Shown one piece after another: positions 9,651 to 18,452 of a stretch of 64,000 bases of DNA; position 1 is the stretch's first letter, and each line of letters opens with the position of its first letter. The notes below the pieces were generated by a model. The model had not been told where the DNA came from and did no database searches. It was given only the letters and a program-made list of their open reading frames with translations. Source of the stretch: Clostridium_AM sp963780135 (GTDB lineage Bacteria; Bacillota; Clostridia; Clostridiales; Clostridiaceae). A program made the translations under genes and the position numbers. The stretch spans positions 4,278,001 through 4,342,000 of the forward strand of contig CAWAAR010000003.1 of NCBI GenBank assembly GCA_963780135.1, written 5' to 3'.

Positions 9651-11030
9651 TTAAATATTAAAAAAATCATTATTAAAATTTTTTTCTTCTTTAGCCTTAG
9701 ATATTTCATCTAAAATAATTGGAATTCCATATTTTATATTTTCTAGATTAGCTCTAGCTATACTTATTTTTAAAATATTGTTATTAAAATAATTCTTTAA
9801 ATAATTTTTTTTAGTATCTTCTAAATATACGTTTCTTTGATTAAGTTTTTTAATAATACTACTGGCATTTGTATTTTTCAAGAGCTCAATACAGCCAAAA
9901 AAACCTATATCAGGTACATGATATTTTGCATAGGATTTATCTAAAAGCGATAATTCCTTTTTTAATAAATTCATTCTTTCAGAATATGTTTTTTTAATCT
10001 TTTTTCCATGTACTTTAAACATACCACTTTTTATGTAAATTTCCAAAGCTCCTTGAGATAATACTGAAGTACTTAAATCTGACCATTTTTTATATTCCAT
10101 AAATATATTTGTCAAAATTTTAGGCATTATTACTGCTGCAATTCTAAGACCTGGTAATAATATTTTCGAAAAACTTTTTAAATATATAACTCTTGATGAA
10201 ACATCCTCATAGTACATAGAATAATAATTACTCTTAATCTCCAAATCCGCAAGATAATCATCTTCTATTATATACACATCATATTTTTGTGCCAATTTTA
10301 AAATTTGTTTTTTTTCTTCATTAGAATAACTTGTTCCTAATGGATTATGAAATCTTGGAATAGTATAAAAACACTTTACATTACAATTTGCAAACTTTCT
10401 TTCCAGTTCATCCAAATCTATACCTTGAAAATTTCTTTCAATTCCAATTACTGAAGCATTACTAAATTCCAGTGATTTTAAAGTTCCATTGTAAGTAGGC
10501 TGCTCCACAAGCACGTTATTTTTTCCATTTGGAAATGGCATGTTACACAAAATACTTATTGCTTGCTGCGACCCCGAAGTTATAAAAATATTATCTAGGC
10601 TGCAAAATATCTGATACTCCTGAAAATATTTTTCCAGTACATTTATTAAACTGAGAAGTCCTTTAGCATCTGAATAATTAAAAAGAGTTTGTTTGTATAT
10701 ATCTATTGCTCTATTTAAACAATGTTGAAATTCTTCATAAGGCAGTATACCTTCATCTGGAGCTGCTGAAGAAAAATTTATTATATCACTGTTTGAACTT
10801 TTATTCAGTTCATTTTTACTTTCTACTAAATAATATCCACTTTGTGGTATTGAATATACTATATGTTCCTTTTCCAATTCATTATAAGCTCTTACCACTG
10901 TTGCTTTACTGCAACCAAATTTTTCAGACAATACTCTTACTGTAGGCAGTTTGTGTTTATATTTTAAGTTTTTATTTTCTACTTCATTTATTATATAAGA
11001 TACAATATCATTGTATTTACTCATCCGCAC
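9651..11030 (-). CDS. MocR-family transcriptional regulator (GntR HTH plus aminotransferase-like domain)
   Basis: DNA-binding regulator with an N-terminal GntR winged helix (residues about 5-75, with KLPTVRVLSEKFGCSKATV) fused to a fold-type I aminotransferase-like domain that uses PLP as a sensor. The domain keeps ITSGSQQAISILC, IEDDYLADLE and the lysine of YLKSFSKILLPGLRI. Its 459 residues match the family. MocR proteins typically control a divergent neighbour or vitamin B6, GABA or amino-acid genes. Here the divergent gene is a nitroreductase and the gene behind it is HutD-like. Paired TTGTACCA sequences lie in the divergent intergenic region. Confidence 0.9.
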   Translation of the reverse strand: MRMSKYNDIVSYIINEVENKNLKYKHKLPTVRVLSEKFGCSKATVVRAYNELEKEHIVYSIPQSGYYLVESKNELNKSSNSDIINFSSAAPDEGILPYEEFQHCLNRAIDIYKQTLFNYSDAKGLLSLINVLEKYFQEYQIFCSLDNIFITSGSQQAISILCNMPFPNGKNNVLVEQPTYNGTLKSLEFSNASVIGIERNFQGIDLDELERKFANCNVKCFYTIPRFHNPLGTSYSNEEKKQILKLAQKYDVYIIEDDYLADLEIKSNYYSMYYEDVSSRVIYLKSFSKILLPGLRIAAVIMPKILTNIFMEYKKWSDLSTSVLSQGALEIYIKSGMFKVHGKKIKKTYSERMNLLKKELSLLDKSYAKYHVPDIGFFGCIELLKNTNASSIIKKLNQRNVYLEDTKKNYLKNYFNNNILKISIARANLENIKYGIPIILDEISKAKEEKNFNNDFFNI

Positions 11031-11044
11031 ACCTCTTCACGTAT

Positions 11045-11115
11045 TTGTACCAGTACAATCCTTATTTTCACTTATTGTATTATATTTAATTATACTTTAC
11101 ACTTTAATTGTACCA
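11045..11115. promoter_or_regulatory. putative MocR operator pair
   Basis: TTGTACCAGTACAA (11045-11058) has 6-bp inverted arms, and TTGTACCA recurs in direct orientation at 11108-11115. The 63-bp offset is about six helical turns. MocR/GabR/PdxR dimers usually bind two direct repeats spanning the divergent promoter, so this arrangement fits, and a related GTAC palindrome lies at 9612-9635. Confidence 0.6.
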
Positions 11116-11173
11116 CATTAAATATTATGTAAGAACAAATTTCTTAATAGATATATACAAGGAGAAATAAGTT

Positions 11174-11713
11174 ATGATTGATGAAGTTAAAATGCGTAGA
11201 AGCATAAGAAAGTACCTAGATAAACCTGTGGAACAGGAAAAAATTACTGAACTGCTAGAAAATGCAAGGCTTTCGCCCTCTGGCAGCAATACTCAGCCTT
11301 GGCATTTTATAGTAGTAAAATCTGAACACACTAGAAAAAAATTAGCGGAAGCATCTCATAATCAGAAATGGATGATATCTGCTCCAGTTTTTATTGTATG
11401 TGTTGCAGATATAAGTTCTAGAATAAAAGAAAGTCATGATATGTATTTAGATGAAAATAGTCCTGAGGAAGAAGTTAAACAAATAATCAGAGATACTTCA
11501 ATTTCCATAGAGCATCTAGTACTTGCAGCCAGCAATTTAGGTTTAGGTGCTTGCTGGGTTGCCTGGTTTACTCAAGAAGCAATTAGACCCATCCTAACTA
11601 TACCTTCTAATAAATATGTAGTTAGTATTCTTACTATTGGCTATGCCAATGAAGAACCAAAGCCTCGTCCAAGAAAAAGCCTTGAAGAAATAGTGCATTA
11701 CGAAATTTGGTAA
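11174..11713 (+). CDS. nitroreductase-family flavoprotein
   Basis: An FMN-dependent NAD(P)H oxidoreductase of 179 residues. Visible motifs are the N-terminal RRSIRKYLDKPV, the FMN-binding SPSGSNTQPWHFIVV, EHLVLAASNLGLGACWVAWF and the GYANEEPKPRPR tail typical of the family. The natural substrate is unknown (nitroaromatics, quinones or reduced flavin delivery). The start has AAGGAGAAAT upstream. It is the first gene of a rightward trio with the YciI-like and GNAT genes, divergent from the MocR regulator that probably controls it. Confidence 0.9.
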   Translation: MIDEVKMRRSIRKYLDKPVEQEKITELLENARLSPSGSNTQPWHFIVVKSEHTRKKLAEASHNQKWMISAPVFIVCVADISSRIKESHDMYLDENSPEEEVKQIIRDTSISIEHLVLAASNLGLGACWVAWFTQEAIRPILTIPSNKYVVSILTIGYANEEPKPRPRKSLEEIVHYEIW

Positions 11714-11773
11714 AAATGAATATATAATTGAAAATAAATTATACAGCACCTGCTGCTGCGGAGGAAATAAAAT

Positions 11774-12064
11774 ATGTACATTTTAGTTTTAAAATACATA
11801 AAACCTATTGAAGAAGTTGAAAAAGCATTAAATTCTCATATAAGTTATTTAGAAAAATACTATTCTCTAAAAAAATTCATATGTTCTGGAAGACAAAATC
11901 CAAGAACTGGTGGGATTATATTGTGTAATGCTCAAAGTATTAATGAAGTAAATGAAATTATTAACGAAGATCCTTTTCACTCTAGAAAAATTGCTGAGTA
12001 TGAAATACTTGAATTTTCACCTACAAAATATGATGAAAGATTTAAATGTTTTATAAGCAAATAG
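11774..12064 (+). CDS. YciI-like protein
   Basis: A 96-residue protein with the YciI ferredoxin-like fold pattern: MYILVLKYIKP strand, HISYLEKYY helix, FICSGRQNPRTGGIIL and a C-terminal NEDPFHSRKIAEYEILEF block that matches the conserved D-P-F segment. YciI proteins are small stand-alone enzymes or binding proteins of largely unknown function. A GGAGG site precedes the start. It lies between the nitroreductase and GNAT genes, with short gaps, in an apparent operon. Confidence 0.85.
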   Translation: MYILVLKYIKPIEEVEKALNSHISYLEKYYSLKKFICSGRQNPRTGGIILCNAQSINEVNEIINEDPFHSRKIAEYEILEFSPTKYDERFKCFISK

Positions 12065-12083
12065 AAAAAGGAGCAGATTTATT

Positions 12084-13016
12084 ATGATTAAAAAAATGAC
12101 TTTTGACCACATTCCTGAAGTTCAAAGAATAGACAAGATATGTTTTAACGCTGATGCTCAAAGAAGAGTTGATGGAATCAAAGCTTATATAGAAAAAAGC
12201 AACAATGCTAGTATTGTATATGAACTCCACAATAAAGTTGTAGGGTATAACTTTATACATGTTTGGGGAAATTTCGGCTGGTTTGGTAGTTTTGGAGTTG
12301 ACCCTTTGTATCAAGGTAGCGGTATTGGTAAAGAATTACTTCAGTATACAATAAAATTTTTAAAAGAAGATATAAAAGTCCAAAACATTGGTCTTTACAC
12401 TATGCCAGAATCCAGCTACAATGTAGGAATTTACATGAGTATGGGATTTAAACCACTTAAGCTTTCTCTTAATATGAAAAGGCAGCTTGACTTTTCTTGT
12501 AATTATTCCTATTCTCCTAAATATGAAGTAACCGCTGTGGATGTTTCCAGTGAATCAAGCTATTTAAATTTAAAAAGCGATATAAAAACTCTTTCTAATA
12601 AAATATCTAAAGGGTTAGATTTATCTTCTCAACTTTACTTAATAAAATATAAATGTTTTGGAACTGCCTTTGTATTAAAAGATAATAATGAAACTAAAGG
12701 CTTTGCTTTATGTCATAGCAAAAGTGTAAGAGAAAATCCTACTGATTGCCTTGAGATAACTCTTCTTTGTATAAGTGGAGATATTGACTATAAAGAAGCC
12801 TTAGATTCTATTCTTCATCAGTGTGTTAAATATGCCAACAGCATAAATTATAAAAGTATATCCATAGATTGTACCACTTATAATTATGACATTTGCACTC
12901 ATTTACTTTGCAACCATAAATTTAAAATAAAACAAACTAGACTTATTTTGATTATGGGCAATGAAAACTATATTAGTGAATACAATGGTTTAATTCTATG
13001 TAGATGGGCTGGTTAA
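12084..13016 (+). CDS. GNAT-family N-acetyltransferase
   Basis: Transfers an acetyl group from acetyl-CoA to an unknown amine. The N-terminal half (about 1-135) is a clear GNAT domain with SFGVDPLYQGSGIGKELL as the acetyl-CoA binding motif A and the MGFKPLKLSLNM strand. The C-terminal half (about 140-310) is less conserved but has a similar length, so it may be a degenerate second GNAT-like lobe. The AAAAGGAG site overlaps the end of the YciI-like gene, which supports an operon. The 3' end faces the LysR gene with only four bases between their stop codons. Confidence 0.85.
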   Translation: MIKKMTFDHIPEVQRIDKICFNADAQRRVDGIKAYIEKSNNASIVYELHNKVVGYNFIHVWGNFGWFGSFGVDPLYQGSGIGKELLQYTIKFLKEDIKVQNIGLYTMPESSYNVGIYMSMGFKPLKLSLNMKRQLDFSCNYSYSPKYEVTAVDVSSESSYLNLKSDIKTLSNKISKGLDLSSQLYLIKYKCFGTAFVLKDNNETKGFALCHSKSVRENPTDCLEITLLCISGDIDYKEALDSILHQCVKYANSINYKSISIDCTTYNYDICTHLLCNHKFKIKQTRLILIMGNENYISEYNGLILCRWAG

Positions 13017-13020
13017 ACAA

Positions 13021-13920
13021 TCACCAGTTAGAAGAATGTTTTAAAGTGATTTCTATTAACTTACTCATAGCTTGTGATACCTTTTTATTCTTATGATACA
13101 CAAGTTGTGTTTGGAAATTATTAAAAGGTTTCTTTAATTCCAATCCTTTAAGACTTCCTTCCTCCATTTCACTTTTAACTGCATAAAAAGGTAGAAATGA
13201 AATTCCAAGACCATTCATAACACACTTTTTAGTAGCCTCTATGCTGGAAATTTCTAATGGGTTTATATATTTAATTTTCTTTTCTTCTAAATAATTCTGA
13301 AAAAACATTCTAAAACTACATCCTTTTTCACTAAATATAATAGGCTCTTTTGATTCATTATTTTTAATATTAGAATGTAAAAAATCTAATTTTACCTCTG
13401 GCTGAGAAATAAACATCATCTGTTCATGTTTTAAATTCCTAACTAATAAATCCCTATCTGTAACTGGAGGTTCAATAGTAAAAACAACATCAATTTCACC
13501 GCTGTGCAATCTGTATCTTAAATCACTGCAAATTGAATTTTTTAAGATAATGTTCACTTTAGGAAAACTTCTTTTATATTCCTTCAAAATTTCGCTCAAC
13601 CTATATATTGATAAAGATTCGCCAGCTCCTATAAATAAATCTCCAGATATACAATTCTGATCCTCTGATATGTTTTTAATTTCTCCATAAATTTCTAACA
13701 TTTGCTTTACCTTAGGCACTAATTTTCTACCACTATCAGTTAAAACAATTTTTTTACCTAATCGATCAAATAATACTAATCCAAGTTCATTCTCTAATAT
13801 TTTAATATGAGCTGTTATGGTAGATTGAGCATACCCCAAATATTCTGCTGCTTTTGTAAATCCACCTAACTCAGCAATAGCTATAAAAGTTTGTAATTGA
13901 CGAATTTCCATTGTTATCAT
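13021..13920 (-). CDS. LysR-family transcriptional regulator
   Basis: A 299-residue regulator with an N-terminal winged helix (MEIRQLQTFIAIAELGGFTK, then AAEYLGYAQSTITAHIKILE) and a periplasmic-binding-protein-like effector domain (about 90-295). It is transcribed divergently from the DJ-1/PfpI gene across 167 bp, the classical arrangement in which the LysR protein controls its neighbour. The likely start is the second in-frame ATG, giving MEIRQLQ. The effector is unknown. Confidence 0.92.
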   Translation of the reverse strand: MITMEIRQLQTFIAIAELGGFTKAAEYLGYAQSTITAHIKILENELGLVLFDRLGKKIVLTDSGRKLVPKVKQMLEIYGEIKNISEDQNCISGDLFIGAGESLSIYRLSEILKEYKRSFPKVNIILKNSICSDLRYRLHSGEIDVVFTIEPPVTDRDLLVRNLKHEQMMFISQPEVKLDFLHSNIKNNESKEPIIFSEKGCSFRMFFQNYLEEKKIKYINPLEISSIEATKKCVMNGLGISFLPFYAVKSEMEEGSLKGLELKKPFNNFQTQLVYHKNKKVSQAMSKLIEITLKHSSNW

Positions 13921-13990
13921 TCCTTATACTATATAATTTTACAATACTATATTATCATATATTTCGATGATTTACTTCAATCATTTCAAT

Positions 13991-14019
13991 TTTACTGATG
14001 GTATATAAGATGCTATACT
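13991..14019 (+). promoter_or_regulatory. sigma-A-type promoter for the DJ-1/PfpI gene
   Basis: TTTACT (13991-13996), a 17-bp spacer and TATACT (14014-14019) lie about 70 bp before the start codon, within the LysR divergent region. The dyad-like TTCAATCATTTCAA just upstream could be part of a LysR site. Confidence 0.55.
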
Positions 14020-14087
14020 TTATTCATATTAGTTCATGACCTTCACAAAATAAACAGAAAATTATCATACAAAGGAGATGTTTTTAT

Positions 14088-14666
14088 ATGAAAAAGGTAT
14101 TGTTACTTCTAGCCAATGGCTTTGAAGCAGTAGAAGCCAGTGTTTTTACAGATGTTCTAGGATGGAATAAAACTGATGGTGATGGTACTACAACTTTAGT
14201 TACTGTAGGAATGAGAGAAAAATTAAAATGCACCTGGAACTTCACAGTAATTCCTGAAATGATTTTAAATGAAGTTAATGTGGATGAATTTGATGCCCTT
14301 GCCATACCAGGTGGATTCGAAGAAGCTGGCTTTTATGAAGATGCTTTTAGCGAAGATTTTTTAAATATAATAAGAGAATTTAACAAGGCTGGTAAAATAA
14401 TAGCATCTATTTGTGTTGCTGCACTGCCTATGGGGAAAAGTGGAGTACTAAATGGCAGAAATGCTACCACCTATAATTTAGGTAAAAGACAAAAACAATT
14501 ATCTGAATTTGGAGTAAATGTTATTCCTGATAAAGCAATTGTTATAGATAAAAATATAATAACTTCCTATAATCCTTCCACTGCTTTCCCTGTAGCTTTT
14601 AAACTTTTAGAACTGCTTACATCCAAAGAAAATTGTAATAATGTTAAAAAACTAATGGGTTTTTAA
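14088..14666 (+). CDS. DJ-1/PfpI-family protein
   Basis: A 192-residue DJ-1/ThiJ superfamily protein. The nucleophile elbow is SICVAALPMGKSG (Cys 109), and the conserved acidic partner is Glu 16 in NGFEAVEAS; IPGGFEEAGFYED forms the third active-site region. Family members include glyoxalase III-like and chaperone-like deglycases and peptidases, so the activity cannot be fixed. CAAAGGAGATG lies upstream. It is probably controlled by the divergent LysR protein, and a hairpin overlaps the stop codon. Confidence 0.88.
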   Translation: MKKVLLLLANGFEAVEASVFTDVLGWNKTDGDGTTTLVTVGMREKLKCTWNFTVIPEMILNEVNVDEFDALAIPGGFEEAGFYEDAFSEDFLNIIREFNKAGKIIASICVAALPMGKSGVLNGRNATTYNLGKRQKQLSEFGVNVIPDKAIVIDKNIITSYNPSTAFPVAFKLLELLTSKENCNNVKKLMGF

Positions 14667-14697
14667 CATTAAAAGAGGCACTAACTTTAAGTGCCTC
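14639..14697. terminator. two hairpins after the DJ-1/PfpI gene
   Basis: An 11-bp stem AATGTTAAAAA/TTTTTAACATT overlaps the stop codon of the plus-strand gene. A second, GC-richer stem, GAGGCACT (14675-14682) with AGTGCCTC (14690-14697), is followed by a U-run only on the minus strand. It could therefore terminate leftward transcription coming from the ppnP/proC side. Confidence 0.55.
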
Positions 14698-14724
14698 CCA
14701 AAAACTCATCAAATATTCTTGTTT

Positions 14725-14816
14725 TAAGCCTTAAATGGTACTTAACGGGCATATTTGCTGGTAGTAACCAGTAATTTGCCCGGTGTCATAAATAAACTCC
14801 ATCTGAACCTAATAAT
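14725..14816 (+). repeat. diverged copy of the modular junction repeat (copy d)
   Basis: CTTAAATGGTACTTAACGGGC aligns loosely with CCTAAATGGTATTTTATGAGC of the 62.9-kb copy, and AAACTCCATCTGAACCTAA aligns with AAACTCCACCTGAACCTAA of the 54.2-kb copy. Between them lies a long imperfect hairpin (CGGGCA...TGCCCG with an inner ACTGGT/ACCAGC stem). This is the most diverged member I accept. Confidence 0.45.
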
Positions 14817-14826
14817 ACCTTGATCT

Positions 14827-15108
14827 TTATTTATATAAGCAAAGATATGCTGTTTCTTCTTCTACTTTTACTCCAAATTTCTTATTTGCTTCCACTATAA
14901 ATGTTTCATTTTGTTTAAATTGTTTCCATGTTTCACTTTCTGGAAGTTTTATATTCATACTTCCACTGGTTACTGTCATAATTTCTTTAGTTGAAGTTCC
15001 AAATTCATATTCTCCTATTGCCATAACCCCTATAGTTGCAGGACCTTCTGCTGTGTTAAATGCCATAGACTTTACTTTTCCTTCAAAATACTCATTTGTT
15101 TTAAACAT
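14827..15108 (-). CDS. ppnP: pyrimidine/purine nucleoside phosphorylase PpnP
   Basis: A 93-residue single-domain cupin of the PpnP (formerly YaiE, DUF1255) family, which splits purine and pyrimidine nucleosides with phosphate to free base and ribose-1-phosphate. The family pattern is visible in NEYFEGKVKSMAF, PATIGVMAIGEYEFGTSTKE and MTVTSGSMNIKLPE, and the length matches E. coli PpnP. I chose ATG at 15108, which has AGGAG upstream, instead of the in-frame ATG at 15126. It follows proC on the same strand after about 65 bp and may be the last gene of that transcript. Confidence 0.88.
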   Translation of the reverse strand: MFKTNEYFEGKVKSMAFNTAEGPATIGVMAIGEYEFGTSTKEIMTVTSGSMNIKLPESETWKQFKQNETFIVEANKKFGVKVEEETAYLCLYK

Positions 15109-15175
15109 ATTTTTTCTCCTATTCATAAGTCATCTTTGACTTGTTATTTTTTCCTAAAATCCCTAGTATTAAAAT

Positions 15176-15982
15176 TCACTTTGACATTTCTTCACATTTT
15201 TTCGTACAGCTCTTCATAGCAGCCATAACCGCAGCTCTTAGTCCTTTTTCTTCTAGCACAGATACTGCTTCTATAGTAGTTCCACCTGGAGAACAAACCA
15301 TATCTTTAAGTGCTCCAGGATGCATACCTGTTTCTAAAACCATTTTTGCAGAACCAAGCACTGCTTGTGCTGCAAATTTATAAGCTTGAGCTCTTGGCAT
15401 ACCATCTAAAACTGCAGCATCTGCCATAGCTTCAATAAACATATATACATAAGCTGGTGATGAACCACTAACTGATGTTACAGCATTCATTAATTTTTCA
15501 GGCACTATTTCTGCTTTACCAAAACTTTCAAAAATACTAACTATTTCGCCTGTTTCTTCTTTCGTTACTATTTCATTTGGGCTTAATGCAGCCATACCTT
15601 CTCCTACAAGAGCTGGAGTATTTGGCATTACTCTAACTACCTTTAATTTTCTTCCAAACATTTCTTCAGTACCACTTATAGCTTTTCCTGCTGCAATAGT
15701 TACTATTATTACATTTTCTTTAACTTGATCTTTTATTCCTTTAATTACTACTGGATATAAATTAGGCTTTACTGACAAAATTAAAATATCTGCAGCTTTA
15801 GCCACCTCATTATTATCTGTAGTAGTTTTTACACCATATTTTTTAGCACAATCAGCTAAGTTTTTTTCATTTAAGTCTCCTACCATTACATTCTCTGGAG
15901 AAAATAAGTTTGCTTTAATTATTCCTCCTATCATTGCTCCACCCATATTTCCACAGCCTATAAAACCTATAACTTTATTCAT
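15176..15982 (-). CDS. proC: pyrroline-5-carboxylate reductase
   Basis: Reduces 1-pyrroline-5-carboxylate to L-proline with NAD(P)H. The 268-residue protein has the Rossmann GFIGCGNMGGAMIGGI at the N-terminus, SVKPNLYPVV, VVRVMPNTPALVGEGM and the C-terminal helical segment with SGSSPAYVYMFIEA. It lies right after the hydroxyproline dehydratase gene: HypD makes pyrroline-5-carboxylate and ProC completes conversion to proline, a Stickland acceptor. No Shine-Dalgarno sequence lies within 15 nt of the ATG; the nearest, AAGGGAAG, is about 60 nt upstream and is brought close by a hairpin (separate entry). Confidence 0.96.
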   Translation of the reverse strand: MNKVIGFIGCGNMGGAMIGGIIKANLFSPENVMVGDLNEKNLADCAKKYGVKTTTDNNEVAKAADILILSVKPNLYPVVIKGIKDQVKENVIIVTIAAGKAISGTEEMFGRKLKVVRVMPNTPALVGEGMAALSPNEIVTKEETGEIVSIFESFGKAEIVPEKLMNAVTSVSGSSPAYVYMFIEAMADAAVLDGMPRAQAYKFAAQAVLGSAKMVLETGMHPGALKDMVCSPGGTTIEAVSVLEEKGLRAAVMAAMKSCTKKCEEMSK

Positions 15983-16048
15983 AATTTATTTTTAGTAAGA
16001 AAGTATACTATAAACATCAATTTCTTACTAAAACTCACTTCCCTTCTT
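15980..16048 (-). promoter_or_regulatory. hairpin leader separating SD from AUG of proC
   Basis: On the minus strand AAGGGAAGTGAG is followed by a perfect 13-bp stem, TTTTAGTAAGAAA (16021-16033) with its complement (15990-16002), then ATAAATT and the proC ATG. If the hairpin is collapsed, the SD lies about 11 nt from the AUG. The same design precedes the ECF sigma gene at 33966. The region also reads as a 19-codon GTG ORF (15979-16038) whose TGA overlaps the proC ATG. Confidence 0.65.
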
Positions 16049-16068
16049 AATTATTTTAAATTAGCAAA

Positions 16069-18447
16069 TTAGCAAACAGCACATCCATCAAAAGATTGTT
16101 CTGTTCTTTCTATTATTTCTCCCTGTAGTACTTTATCAAGATTATTAAAATAATCACTGTATCCAGCAACACGAACAATAAGATCTCTATATTCATCAGG
16201 ATTTTTTTGAGCTTCTAAAAGAGTTTCCCTGCTTACTATATTAAATTGAATATGATGTCCATCCAATGTAAAATATGATCTTACAAGGCTTGCTAGATTA
16301 TTTAATCCCTCTTCTCCTTGTACTACACTTGGATCAAATTTCTGATTTAATAAAGTTCCTCCCGTTCTAAGGTGATCCATTTTAGATGCTGATTTAACTA
16401 CTGCTGTAGGTCCATTTATATCCGCACCCTTTTCAGGTGAAATACCTTCTGAAACTGGCACATAAGCTTTTCTTCCATTAGCACTAGCTCCCATAACTGA
16501 ACCAAAATAAACATGACATGTAGTTGGAAGCATATCTATTCTATGAACTCCACCTCTTCCATTTTTTCTACCATTTACTTCATTATAATAAGCATCAAAT
16601 ATTGTTCTCATTATGCCATCTGCATAATCATCATCATTACCATACTTTGGAGTTTTATTTTTTACTAAATTTAAAATATCTTCATGTCCTTCAAAATTAT
16701 CCTTTAATGATTCCATTAATTCCTTCATAGTTACATTCTTTTTATCAAATACTTGATACTTTATTGCTGTTAAGCAGTCAGTAATAGTTCCTATACCAAC
16801 TCCTTGAATGTAGCTTGTATTATATCTAGCTCCACCTGCATTATAATCTTTTCCTTTGGAAATACAATCATCTGTTACTATAGAAAGGAATGGTGCTGGC
16901 ATCAAGGTTGCATATAACTTTTCAATTACTCTATTTCCTCTAACCTTTATATCAATAAAATGCTTAAGTTGTTTCTTAAAGGCATCAAATACTTGTTCGT
17001 AGCTTTCAAAAGTTGTAACATCTCCTGTTTCAATACCTAATTTTTTACCTGCCATTATATCCATACCATTATTTAATGTTATTTCGAATATTTTTGGCAA
17101 ATTAAAATATCCTGTAAGAATGTAAGCTTCTTTACCAAATGCTCCTGCTTCAACACAACCGCTAGTTCCGCCGCATCTAGCATCCTCTATGGTTTTACCT
17201 GCTCTAACCAACTCTTGAACTACAGCATCAGCATTAAACATTGATGGTTGCCCCCAACCTTTTCGTGATATTTCACAAGCTCTTTTTACAAATTTTTGTG
17301 GACTCTTTTTACTTACTTGCACATTAGAGCTTGGCTGTAATAATCTCATTTCATCTATTACATCAAGTAAAAGATAACTTACATCATTAACTCCATCTAA
17401 TCCATCTATTTTTACTCCACCTACATTAATATTTGCAAAATCTGTATAAGTTCCGCTTTCTTTTAAAGTTACTCCAACCTTAGGAGGTGCTGGCTGATTA
17501 TTAAATTTAACCCAGAAACACTGTACTAGTTCTTCTGCTTTTTCACGAGTTAAAGTTCCTTCTTCTAATTCTTTTTCATAAAATGGGTTTAAATGCTGAT
17601 CTAATCTTCCTGGGTTGAATGCATCCCATGGATTTAATTCAGATATAACACATAAGTGAACAAACCAATACATTTGAAGAGCTTCTCTAAAAGTTTTTGG
17701 AGCATTAGCTGGTACATTATTACATACCTCTGAAATCTCAAGCAATTCTTCTTTTCTCTGTGGATTTTCTTCACTTTCAGCTAGCTCTTTAGCATATTCT
17801 GAATAACGTTTACCTAAAATCATTATTGCATCACAAGATATGCTCATAGCTTCTAATTGATTTTTCTTATCCAAAGCTTCATCATCATTATAATAATCAA
17901 GTTTTGAGATAACTTCTTCAATATCCTTTTTAAACTCTAAAAATCCCTTTTTGTATATTTTACCATCGCCTGCAGTATGTCCTGGACCTCTTTGTTCCAT
18001 AAACTCTGTAAATAAGCCTGCTGCATAACAATCTTTCCACTCATCAGTCATACTATTTAAAATTTTATATCTCATGGATCTTTTTTCCCAGTATGGAATT
18101 ATATCTTGTTCTTGAATTTTTCTAGCTTCTTTGTCTACTTTAAAAGATATTTTTTCTCTTACATCCATTATGTCAAAATCTTCAAGGGTGTGGCAGCACA
18201 GTTCTGGGTAAGTTGAAGTTGCTGCAGGTGTTTCTCCCCTTTCTCCAACTACTAGTTCTCCATCATTAATACAAAGTTTCTTTTTGCTCATTAATTCTTT
18301 TAAAACTAATGATCTAAGCACTGGAATAGAAACTTTTCCCTCATATTTTTGGTATACCTCATTTTCAATTTGTGCTCTTTCCATAGAAATACGTGGAATA
18401 GCATTTAAACTCTGCTCTCTTAATTTTTTTACTCTTTCAGTCATCAT
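16069..18447 (-). CDS. hypD: trans-4-hydroxy-L-proline dehydratase (glycyl radical enzyme)
   Basis: A 792-residue glycyl radical enzyme that removes water from trans-4-hydroxy-L-proline to give pyrroline-5-carboxylate. The catalytic cysteine and glutamate are in GGTSGCVEAGAFGKE (Cys 431, Glu 433). The radical glycine is in RVAGYSDYF (Gly 762), 30 residues from the C-terminus. The GCVE-AGAFGKE context and the adjacent proC and activase genes point to HypD rather than choline or glycerol dehydratase. The start follows GGGGGG, and the hypE stop lies a few bases upstream. As with all such enzymes, activity requires strict anaerobiosis. Confidence 0.94.
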   Translation of the reverse strand: MMTERVKKLREQSLNAIPRISMERAQIENEVYQKYEGKVSIPVLRSLVLKELMSKKKLCINDGELVVGERGETPAATSTYPELCCHTLEDFDIMDVREKISFKVDKEARKIQEQDIIPYWEKRSMRYKILNSMTDEWKDCYAAGLFTEFMEQRGPGHTAGDGKIYKKGFLEFKKDIEEVISKLDYYNDDEALDKKNQLEAMSISCDAIMILGKRYSEYAKELAESEENPQRKEELLEISEVCNNVPANAPKTFREALQMYWFVHLCVISELNPWDAFNPGRLDQHLNPFYEKELEEGTLTREKAEELVQCFWVKFNNQPAPPKVGVTLKESGTYTDFANINVGGVKIDGLDGVNDVSYLLLDVIDEMRLLQPSSNVQVSKKSPQKFVKRACEISRKGWGQPSMFNADAVVQELVRAGKTIEDARCGGTSGCVEAGAFGKEAYILTGYFNLPKIFEITLNNGMDIMAGKKLGIETGDVTTFESYEQVFDAFKKQLKHFIDIKVRGNRVIEKLYATLMPAPFLSIVTDDCISKGKDYNAGGARYNTSYIQGVGIGTITDCLTAIKYQVFDKKNVTMKELMESLKDNFEGHEDILNLVKNKTPKYGNDDDYADGIMRTIFDAYYNEVNGRKNGRGGVHRIDMLPTTCHVYFGSVMGASANGRKAYVPVSEGISPEKGADINGPTAVVKSASKMDHLRTGGTLLNQKFDPSVVQGEEGLNNLASLVRSYFTLDGHHIQFNIVSRETLLEAQKNPDEYRDLIVRVAGYSDYFNNLDKVLQGEIIERTEQSFDGCAVC

Positions 18448-18452
18448 ATTGA

